Source: an uncultured Collinsella sp.
GTDB taxonomy: Bacteria > Actinomycetota > Coriobacteriia > Coriobacteriales > Coriobacteriaceae
NCBI GenBank assembly: GCA_900544995.1
Contig: UQXC01000058.1
Location: 1-12,815, forward strand
Reading direction: 5' to 3'
Length of the DNA: 12,815 nucleotides
Shown: positions 7,801 through 12,815 of the stretch, in pieces
Position numbering within the stretch: position 1 is the stretch's first letter
How the letters are laid out: each line of letters starts with the position of its first letter
The notes under the pieces: model-generated
The model's input: only the letters and a program-made list of their open reading frames with translations
Told to the model about the DNA's origin: nothing
Databases searched by the model: none
Translations under genes and position numbers: made by a program

Positions 7801-7909
7801 GCGTCCCGACGCTTTGCTCGCTACTGCGGACAGTCCTGCGCAAGACGGACAGCACATTAAGTGCTGTCCTTTGCGTGCGGAACTTGTATCGAGCAAAGCG
7901 TCGGGCCGC
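7801..7909 (+). repeat. Nested-hairpin element, copy 2, downstream of valS
   Basis: The outer arms CCCGACGCTTTGCTCG (7805-7820) and 7890-7905 are perfectly complementary over 16 bp, and GCG/CGC outside one mismatch lengthen the stem. A middle helix can form between CGCAA (about 7839-7843) and TTGCG (7871-7875, allowing a one-base shift). The inner stem GGACAGCAC (7847-7855)/GTGCTGTCC (7861-7869) closes on the loop ATTAA. It shares AGCACATTAAGTGCT, AGTCCTG and CGTGCGGAA with copy 1 read on the other strand, but the outer arms have unrelated sequence. It starts 15 bases after the valS stop and has no U-tract, so it is not an ordinary terminator. Confidence 0.85.
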
Positions 7910-8010
7910 TCCTTGTGCGGTTACGTGGTTGTTTGCATCTGGCGTGTTGGGGCCACTGGATTGTGGCCTTGATCTTGCTGCAATCGGGTAAAGGCTGAAA
8001 TTGTCAACGC

Positions 8011-8043
8011 GAGGGGCTCATTCTTTTTGATGAGCCTCTTTTT
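8011..8043 (+). terminator. Rho-independent terminator between valS and folC
   Basis: AGGGGCTCAT (8012-8021) pairs with ATGAGCCTCT (8030-8039), with one G-U pair, around a short T-rich loop, followed by a run of T (8039-8043). It lies about 230 bases after valS and only 22 bases before the folC ATG, so it either ends the valS transcript or attenuates folC. Confidence 0.8.
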
Positions 8044-8065
8044 CTGTTATGGGGGACTTTGGGTT

Positions 8066-9409
8066 ATGGCTAAGCGTTCTGGGTCGTATGTCGTTCCTTT
8101 TTCGTTTGATTTGCTTTCGTTTGATGAGGCTGTTGGGCTTGCTGCTGATACGGGGCGGATTTCTGGGGATGCTGGTCCTTTGCTCGAGACGGTTGTCGAT
8201 ATGCTTGATGAGCTGGGACGTCCGGACGAGTATTTCGATTGCATTCAGGTTGCCGGTACCAATGGCAAGACTTCGACCACGCGTTTTTCGGCTGCTATTC
8301 TTCGCGGCGAGGGGCTCAAGACCGCGCTGTATACGTCGCCGCAGCTGGTGCGTTATCCCGAGCGCATGGAGGTTGACGGGCGCCTTGTGAGCGACGAGGC
8401 CTTTGCCCGTGGCGTTTCGGCAGCTGTCGAGGCGGGGCGTCGCGTGAATGCGCGCCGTGTGGCGGCGCGGGAGCGTGCCTATTCCATCACGCCGTTTGAC
8501 CTGCTGACGGCTGCCGCACTTGTAGTGTTTGCCGAGGCCGCGGTGGATGTTGCCGTGCTCGAGGTTGGCATGGGCGGGCGTTGGGACGCCACGAGTGCGA
8601 CCGATCCCGTCGCCATTGCCATTACGGGCATCGGGCTCGATCACACACGTATTTTGGGCGACACGCTCGAGGCCATTGCGGGGGAGAAGGCTGCGGTTAT
8701 CAAACCCGGGCGCTTGGTTGTTTTGGGCGAGGGCACGCACGAGGCGAGCGTTCAGCGCGTGATGGATGCCCGCTGCCGCGAGTGCGGCATCGTGCCGCTC
8801 GTGGTGGGCCACGCCACGACCAAGGTGCCGGCACATGTGGGCGACACGGTTGAGTTTAGCTGCACCACGCCGCGTGCGATCTATACGTCGAGCATGGTCA
8901 AGCCGGCCTATCAGCCGCAGAATGCCGCGTGCGCGATTATGCTGTGCGAGGGGTATCTGGGTCGCGAACTCGACCACGAGGCGCTGGATGCTTCGCTTAT
9001 GGGCTGCCCCACGCCGGGTCGTTTTGACGTGCTGGGGACCGATCCGCTCAAGCTGATTGACGCCTGTCATAACCCTCAGAGCTGCGAGAACTTTGTAAAC
9101 GCGCTGGACGAGATCGATCCGTGCGTGGAGAATCGCCCCACGCTGCTATGTGCCGCGCTGGCCGATAAGGACGTGGCGGGTATCGTTGACGTTTTGGTTC
9201 CGGCGTTCCCCCGCGTAGTCGTGACCCAGACCGATTCCGACCGCGCCCTGCCGGCAGAGGAGCTCGCTGCCCTGGTGGACGCCGAAAAACTCTCGGGCGT
9301 GTACATGAGCGTGTCCGAGGCTCTCGCCGCCTTCGATGCCGCGGGCGAGTCCTTCGTAGCAGCCGGCACCATCACCCTAGCCGGCGAAGTAGCCGGTCTG
9401 CTGCGCTAA
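8066..9409 (+). CDS. folC: Folylpolyglutamate synthase / dihydrofolate synthase (FolC)
   Basis: This Mur-ligase-family enzyme adds glutamate to dihydropteroate or folate using ATP, and acts in the cytosol. Signatures are the P-loop AGTNGKTSTT (GTNGKT at 64-69), EVGMGGRWDATS, the ITGIGLDHTRILGDT block, KAAVIKPG, PTPGRFDVL and DACHNP (332-337). The 447-aa length is typical. I chose ATG 8066 (MAKRSGSY); GGGGGA (8051-8056) lies nine bases upstream. The upstream in-frame ATG 8030 and TTG 8027 are rejected because they fall inside the terminator hairpin. The first 30 codons or so are T-rich (GTT, TTT, GCT) unlike the GC-rich remainder, perhaps keeping the translation start unstructured. Whether it also has dihydrofolate synthase activity cannot be read from sequence. 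It is convergent with the M24 peptidase. Confidence 0.95.
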   Translation: MAKRSGSYVVPFSFDLLSFDEAVGLAADTGRISGDAGPLLETVVDMLDELGRPDEYFDCIQVAGTNGKTSTTRFSAAILRGEGLKTALYTSPQLVRYPERMEVDGRLVSDEAFARGVSAAVEAGRRVNARRVAARERAYSITPFDLLTAAALVVFAEAAVDVAVLEVGMGGRWDATSATDPVAIAITGIGLDHTRILGDTLEAIAGEKAAVIKPGRLVVLGEGTHEASVQRVMDARCRECGIVPLVVGHATTKVPAHVGDTVEFSCTTPRAIYTSSMVKPAYQPQNAACAIMLCEGYLGRELDHEALDASLMGCPTPGRFDVLGTDPLKLIDACHNPQSCENFVNALDEIDPCVENRPTLLCAALADKDVAGIVDVLVPAFPRVVVTQTDSDRALPAEELAALVDAEKLSGVYMSVSEALAAFDAAGESFVAAGTITLAGEVAGLLR

Positions 9410-9423
9410 CCCATCCCCTCATC

Positions 9424-9490
9424 AGTTGCGGTGAAATAGTTCCTGTTTTTGGGTTCTAGCAGCCCATCCAGGAACTATTCCACCGCAACT
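9424..9490 (+). repeat. 67-bp palindromic element, copy A
   Basis: The 22-base arms 9424-9445 and 9469-9490 are inverted repeats with one mismatch (A9434/C9480). The left arm begins AGTTGCGGTGAAATAG. The 23-base loop contains a small TGGG/CCCA hairpin. The same arms and the same total length recur at 10961-11027 in the opposite orientation. It occupies most of the gap between convergent folC and the M24 peptidase and might serve as a bidirectional transcript end, although neither side has a U-tract. Confidence 0.85.
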
Positions 9491-9514
9491 TAGTTTGGGG
9501 GCTTGGGGACTAGG

Positions 9515-10603
9515 CTAGTCTAGGCGGACTGGATCGTGGGGGTAGGCGTTGAGAATCTCGACGCCGTTCTCGGTCACCAGGGCCAGGTCCTCGATGCGGA
9601 CACCGGTGCGGCCGGGGAGGTAGATGCCCGGCTCGATGGAGAACGTCATGCCAGGCTCTACGACTTGCTCGTTGACAAGCGAGACGTCGCCCGGCTCGTG
9701 GTCCTGCAGGCCGATCGAGTGTCCCAGGCGGTGCGTAAAGAATTTGCCGTAGCCAGCGTCCTCGATAACATCGCGGGCGGCGCGGTCCAGGTCGCACATG
9801 CGCACGCCCGGAGCGATGAGCGCCTCGGCGGCCTCGTTGGCGCGGCGCACGATGTCGTAGATGCGCGCCGTCTCCTCGTCCGGCTCGCCCCAAAAGAACG
9901 TGCGCGTCATGTCCGAGCAGTAGTTGCGATGGCGTCCGCCAATGTCGAACAGCACCACGTCGCCACGCTTGAGCACGGTGTCGTCGGGTTCATGATGCGG
10001 GTCGCCGGCGTTGGCGCTAAAGCTCACGATGGGCGGAAAGCTAAAGCCCTCGCAGCCGTGCTTGCGATACAGACCGAGCATCTGGTCGGCAATTTCGCGC
10101 TCCGTCACGCCCTCGTGAACGAGTTTGATGGCGTCGGCCATCACAGCGTCGTTAGCGGTCGAGGACGCGCGCATAAGCTCCTGCTCGGTGGCATCCTTGT
10201 AGGTGCGTGCGGCGGTGACGGCAAAGTCACCCAGGAAAAACTCGCTGGCGGCGTGGCACTCCATAAGCGGCATCAAAAAGCCGGAGCGCATGACGGTGTC
10301 GATGCCGAGCGGTTTGTTCGGATCGACCTCGCGAACGATGGCGTCGGCCACGACGTCAGTATCGGTGTGATAGGCCACGCGGGCATTGTCGTACTCGGGC
10401 AGCTGATGCAGCGCGTTGACCAAGATCACCGGCTTGCTATCGCGTGCGAGCAGCACGCCGCAAAATCGCTCGAACATATCGGCATAAAAACCGGTCAGGT
10501 AGTAGATCGACCACGGGTCGTTTACGAGTAGCTGCGCGCCGGGGTGCTGAGCCTCGAGTGCATCGAGCACGCGCGCCACACGCTGATCATCGACATGTGC
10601 CAT
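9515..10603 (-). CDS. M24B family Xaa-Pro peptidase (aminopeptidase P / prolidase type)
   Basis: This dinuclear metallopeptidase of the pita-bread fold cleaves X-Pro bonds in the cytosol. Residues 1-130 or so form a creatinase-type N-terminal domain (NDPWSIYYLTGFY). The catalytic domain carries all five metal ligands: Asp220 (LFDIGG), Asp231 (CSDMTR), His295 (HRLGHSIG), Glu324 (SIEPGIY) and Glu338 (VRIEDL). His204 lies in the substrate-binding DPHHEP segment. Length is 362 aa, as in short PepQ/YqhT-like members. The start is the ATG at 10603-10601, with AAAGGA about seven bases upstream; an earlier in-frame start at 10651 adds 16 residues with no family support. It is a single gene with no partner on its strand. 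The stop codon lies inside a 13-bp palindrome (9508-9520). Aminopeptidase P and dipeptidase cannot be separated by eye. Confidence 0.92.
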   Translation of the reverse strand: MAHVDDQRVARVLDALEAQHPGAQLLVNDPWSIYYLTGFYADMFERFCGVLLARDSKPVILVNALHQLPEYDNARVAYHTDTDVVADAIVREVDPNKPLGIDTVMRSGFLMPLMECHAASEFFLGDFAVTAARTYKDATEQELMRASSTANDAVMADAIKLVHEGVTEREIADQMLGLYRKHGCEGFSFPPIVSFSANAGDPHHEPDDTVLKRGDVVLFDIGGRHRNYCSDMTRTFFWGEPDEETARIYDIVRRANEAAEALIAPGVRMCDLDRAARDVIEDAGYGKFFTHRLGHSIGLQDHEPGDVSLVNEQVVEPGMTFSIEPGIYLPGRTGVRIEDLALVTENGVEILNAYPHDPVRLD

Positions 10604-10646
10604 GAAACATCCTTTCGCTAGGGTGCCACCATGGTATCCCAAGCCC

Positions 10647-10700
10647 GGCACATAGGGACGTTCCTTTTATGCCGGCACCTTGGGACACTCCTTAGCATGG
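10647..10700. repeat. Degenerate 27-bp tandem repeat, two units
   Basis: The unit starting at 10647 and the unit starting at 10674 share GGCAC, then GGGAC, then TCCTT, then ATG at matching offsets. The region also folds: TCCCAAG (10637-10643) with CTTGGGA (10679-10685), and CCGGCA (10645-10650) with TGCCGG (10670-10675). It lies just upstream of the peptidase start on the minus strand. Confidence 0.45.
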
Positions 10701-10759
10701 GCTGTCTAGCGAACGTTCGGGCAAAAGTAGCTAAAAGAGGCCCGTCCCAAATGGGCTGG

Positions 10760-10918
10760 TTTCAAAAGTATGGCGGATTACGGGGCTGGACCTGTATTAC
10801 TTGACCATGGCAAAAATCGCGAAATTAAAACCGCATGTAGATGGCTTGTCAAAAATTGAAAATGGCCGGTATGGATGGGGGTCTCCGAATCAGCCCGTAA
10901 TCCGGCATAGTATTGAAA
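10760..10918. mobile_element. MITE-like element with 28-29-bp terminal inverted repeats, AT-rich interior
   Basis: The left end 10760-10788 and the right end 10891-10918 are inverted repeats over 28-29 bases with three mismatches and one bulged G. The shared core is CGGATTACGGG. The interior of about 100 bases is AT-rich and contains a 41-codon open frame (10807-10932) that overruns the right end. No clear target duplication is visible and no transposase is encoded, so it would have to be moved in trans. Its status as mobile is inferred from structure only. Confidence 0.6.
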
Positions 10919-10960
10919 TGACACTAAAGTAGGCACAAGCTAAATACCGATTCCAAGGAT

Positions 10961-11027
10961 AGTTACGGTGGAATAGTTCCTAGATGCCGGGGTTTTGGCG
11001 GAAATCAGGAACTATTTCACCGCAACT
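10961..11027 (-). repeat. 67-bp palindromic element, copy B
   Basis: The arms 10961-10982 and 11006-11027 are inverted repeats over 22 bases with two mismatches and one G-U pair. They match copy A at 9424-9490 in arm sequence and in exact total length, while the 23-base loop is different and forms its own small GCC/GGC hairpin. The arm carrying GTGAAAT is on the right here and on the left in copy A, so the copies face opposite ways. Confidence 0.85.
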
Positions 11028-11053
11028 TATGAGGGCAGGGTGGATGGCGGGGT

Positions 11054-11082
11054 AGCTAAATGAGCCCCGTCCTCAATTAGCT
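11054..11082 (-). terminator. Possible hairpin at the 3' end of the DUF1667 gene
   Basis: AGCTAA (11054-11059) pairs with TTAGCT (11077-11082), then one mismatch, then TGAG/CTCA (11061-11064/11072-11075) around a 7-base loop. It begins three bases after the DUF1667 stop on the minus strand. There is no U-tract and the stem is AT-rich outside, so termination is uncertain. Confidence 0.3.
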
Positions 11083-11084
11083 GC

Positions 11085-11483
11085 TTAGGCTGGGTCGATG
11101 TCCATGCTGGCGATGAGGTCGATGTTGGTGCCGAGAAGGTCTTCCAGCACGATGTCGCCCATGCGGATGGGGGCGTTGACGACTAGGCCTCGGATGAGGG
11201 TCATGGCTTGGGCGTGGAGTGCCAGCGGGATGGCTTCGGCCGTACGCACGGGCAGCAACGCCTCTTCGCCTCCGGATACGGCCACGGTGGTGGTGAGCAC
11301 GCGCATGGGGCAGGTGAGCTCCTGATGCGCGAACTTATCGCCGCGCGGGCAGTTGTTGCCGGTTACGGAGCGCACTTCTACCACGGCGCCGTCTGCGTCA
11401 CGCTCTACCTCTACGGTCAGGAGGCATTCGGATGGGCAGGTGGTGCAGTTGAACTGCAGCGTCTCGGTCGCATTCGTGCTCAT
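11085..11483 (-). CDS. DUF1667 family cysteine-rich protein, partner of FAD oxidoreductase
   Basis: This 132-aa protein has an N-terminal cysteine cluster, Cys13, Cys16 and Cys20 (CTTCPSEC), then Cys45 in NNCPRG and Cys58, a pattern consistent with FeS or metal binding. The C-terminal part (PIRMGDIVLEDLLG) is typical of the DUF1667 family. Members usually sit next to a FAD/NAD oxidoreductase and glycerol-3-phosphate dehydrogenase genes. A role as a small FeS electron carrier or GlpC substitute has been suggested by context only and is inferred here. ATG is at 11483-11481, with GAGGAGG about eight bases upstream, overlapping the end of the preceding gene. Only three bases separate it from that gene's stop, so the two are an operon and the upstream gene comes first. 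Confidence 0.85.
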   Translation of the reverse strand: MSTNATETLQFNCTTCPSECLLTVEVERDADGAVVEVRSVTGNNCPRGDKFAHQELTCPMRVLTTTVAVSGGEEALLPVRTAEAIPLALHAQAMTLIRGLVVNAPIRMGDIVLEDLLGTNIDLIASMDIDPA

Positions 11484-11486
11484 GAG

Positions 11487-12815
11487 CTATGCCTCCTCAA
11501 TGGGATCGACAGACAGAATAATCTCTCTAGCACCTAGGTCGAGTGCGCGCTGAATCACCTTCGCCGGCAGCGGGAAGCTTTCCATGACGCTCGGCTTAAA
11601 TGCACGGACCTTGCCTGCGAACAGTTTCTCGCCGCCTGCCAGAATACGCACGCGGGCGGCGTCGACGGGTCGGAGCACGCGGAAGTTGAGCTTGGTGAGC
11701 GCCACAGCTGTAATGCGTCCCGGCAGCGCGTAGCCCGCGATGCCGGCAGGGGAGACGGTGAGTTCACAGCTCGGAACGGTGCCCGCGTCGGTTCCCAGCG
11801 CGTACGCCGCCGCAGCTGCGCCGGCGCGCTCAGACTCGGTCGTCACGTTGTCGGCCAGGTCGTGCACGTGTAGCACGTTGCCGCAGGCAAAGATGCCCGG
11901 CACGCCCGTCTGCAGACTCTGGTCCACCACAGCGCCGCGCGTGCGCGGGTCAAGCTCTACGCCTGCGGCAACCGAAAGCTCGTTCTCGGGAATCAAGCCC
12001 ACCGAAAGCAGCAGTGTGTCACACGGAACAATGCGCTCGGTCCCCGGAATGGGCGCCAGGTGCTCGTCGACTTGACTTACCTCGACGGCTTCCACGCGGT
12101 CGTGGCCGATCACGCGTGTGACGGTGGTGGACAGGTGCAGCGGAATTCCAAAGTCGTCCAGGCAGTTCTTGACGTTGCGGCGCAGGCCGTTGGCGTACGG
12201 CATGAGCTCGTACACGCCCTCGACCGAAATTCCCTCGAGCGTGCAACGGCGTGCCATGATCAGCCCGATATCGCCCGAGCCCAAGATGACGGCACGCGAG
12301 CCGGGCTTGAGGTTTTCGATATTGATGTATCGCTGCGCCAAGCCGGCCGTAAACACGCCGGCGGGACGGCTGCCGGGGATCTTGATCTCGCTGCGGGTGC
12401 GCTCACGGCAACCCATGGCAAGGACGATCGCGCGCCCGGTGAGCTGCAGCATGCCGGCAGGACTCATGAGCGTGACGGCATGGACCGCGGTGTCTTCCGT
12501 AGGCTCGCCTGAATCAATCCCAATCACCATGCTGTCCAGGAACAGTGCAATGTCGGTTGCGTGCACCTGGTCGATAAAGCGCTGCGCGTATTCGGGACCG
12601 GTGAGCTCCTGCTTAAAGTGCGAAAGGCCAAAACCGGGGCGAATACACTGGCGGAGGATGCCGCCCAGGTGCTGTTCGCGCTCCACGATGGCCACGCGCG
12701 CGCCGGCCTTATGCGCGGAAAGCGCGGCCGCCATGCCGGCAGGTCCGCCGCCGATAACGACCACGTCGAAGGCTTGCGTTTGTACGGCTTCTACGACGCC
12801 CCCATAGGCCGAGAT
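11487..12815 (-). CDS. FAD/NAD(P)-dependent oxidoreductase, glycerol-3-phosphate dehydrogenase-associated type (5' truncated by window)
   Basis: The frame is open from the right edge to the TAG at 11489-11487. The GTG at 12764 lies inside the first beta strand of the FAD fold (FDVVVIGGGPAGMAAAL), so the true start is beyond the window; 17 further residues are readable upstream. A first Rossmann motif GGGPAG binds FAD; LGGILRQCI and GFGLSHFKQELTGPEY follow. A second Rossmann motif, ILGSGDIGLIMARR, is expected to bind NAD(P). GIFACGNVLHVHDLADNV is the C-terminal FAD-contact segment, and about 100 further residues complete the subunit. Proteins of this architecture accompany GlpA-like dehydrogenases and DUF1667 in anaerobes, passing electrons from polyol phosphates. 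The electron acceptor cannot be stated. The gene is translationally linked to the DUF1667 gene. Confidence 0.9.
   Translation of the reverse strand: MSAYGGVVEAVQTQAFDVVVIGGGPAGMAAALSAHKAGARVAIVEREQHLGGILRQCIRPGFGLSHFKQELTGPEYAQRFIDQVHATDIALFLDSMVIGIDSGEPTEDTAVHAVTLMSPAGMLQLTGRAIVLAMGCRERTRSEIKIPGSRPAGVFTAGLAQRYINIENLKPGSRAVILGSGDIGLIMARRCTLEGISVEGVYELMPYANGLRRNVKNCLDDFGIPLHLSTTVTRVIGHDRVEAVEVSQVDEHLAPIPGTERIVPCDTLLLSVGLIPENELSVAAGVELDPRTRGAVVDQSLQTGVPGIFACGNVLHVHDLADNVTTESERAGAAAAAYALGTDAGTVPSCELTVSPAGIAGYALPGRITAVALTKLNFRVLRPVDAARVRILAGGEKLFAGKVRAFKPSVMESFPLPAKVIQRALDLGAREIILSVDPIEEA

Larger units (their letters stand above)
10604..11084. other. Gene-poor, repeat-dense intergenic region
   Basis: This region has no convincing protein gene on either strand. 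From left to right it holds the M24 peptidase leader overlapping a degenerate 27-bp tandem repeat, a perfect 10-bp palindrome CGAACGTTCG (10710-10719), a 159-bp element with terminal inverted repeats, a 67-bp palindrome and a hairpin after the DUF1667 gene. Bases 10720-10759 show nothing I recognise. The interior at about 10795-10870 is visibly richer in A and T than the genes on either side. Confidence 0.7.

Noticed and set aside
7949..7975. GGCCAC/GTGGCC hairpin between valS and folC as a terminator
   Set aside because: The 6-bp stem is followed by TTGATCTT rather than a U-run, and a better terminator lies at 8011-8043.
8030..8065. Upstream folC start at ATG 8030 (or TTG 8027)
   Set aside because: The codons lie within the terminator stem and the extra residues have no family similarity. 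ATG 8066 has a plausible ribosome binding site.
8018..9070. 350-codon open frame antisense to folC, and similar long frames antisense to clpX (3362-4255) and the M24 peptidase (9536-10531)
   Set aside because: The sense-strand genes carry intact family motifs over their full lengths, and the antisense products are compositionally biased without domains.
9508..9520. 13-bp palindrome GACTAG-G-CTAGTC over the peptidase stop codon
   Set aside because: Short, AT-containing and without a U-tract; more likely coincidence than a terminator or attachment site.
10710..10719. CGAACGTTCG as a LexA/SOS box
   Set aside because: Known boxes of this type have CGAAC and GTTCG separated by four bases. Here there is no spacer, and a 10-bp palindrome in GC-rich DNA can be chance.
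1..12815. CRISPR array, prophage or integrase
   Set aside because: No regularly spaced repeats, phage structural genes or recombinase frames are present. The repeats found are isolated palindromes.

Overview
The window is a GC-rich chromosomal segment of an anaerobic actinobacterium. The tig-clpP-clpX order, the GC-rich codon choice, the anaerobic accessory enzymes at both ends and the dense intergenic palindromes all point to the class Coriobacteriia, and Collinsella or a close relative is my best guess. That assignment is inference from protein character and layout; I could not run a database search.

Layout. (1) Positions 1-998 hold the C-terminal part of a molybdenum hydroxylase (xanthine-dehydrogenase-type large subunit), closed by a GC-rich terminator. 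(2) A tRNA-Leu(UAG) gene with encoded CCA is followed by the protein-quality-control block: tig (trigger factor), clpP and clpX. clpP and clpX are separated by one base, and the block ends in a 13-bp-stem terminator. (3) valS follows alone and is bracketed by two long nested-hairpin elements. (4) folC comes next, just downstream of a terminator. (5) Convergent to folC is an M24B (Xaa-Pro) peptidase on the minus strand. (6) About 480 bp without a recognisable gene are packed with repeats. (7) On the minus strand, a DUF1667 protein lies three bases downstream of a FAD/NAD oxidoreductase that runs off the right edge. This pair resembles the accessory genes found with anaerobic glycerol-3-phosphate dehydrogenase.

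Functionally, tig/clpP/clpX couple nascent-chain folding to ATP-dependent proteolysis. valS and folC supply charged tRNA-Val and polyglutamylated folate. The peptidase recycles proline peptides. The outer genes are redox enzymes of anaerobic metabolism, probably purine or related heterocycle hydroxylation on the left and polyol/glycerol oxidation on the right.

The most unusual content is non-coding. The two elements flanking valS (4956-5068 and 7801-7909) share a conserved hairpin tip and conserved single-stranded blocks, while three nested helices differ in sequence yet stay complementary. They lie in opposite orientations. A second family, a 67-bp palindrome with 22-bp arms, flanks the M24 peptidase in two opposite-facing copies. 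A third element of about 159 bp with 28-29-bp imperfect terminal inverted repeats and an AT-rich interior lies beside one of them, next to a degenerate 27-bp tandem repeat. None of these carries a recognisable transposase or protein gene.
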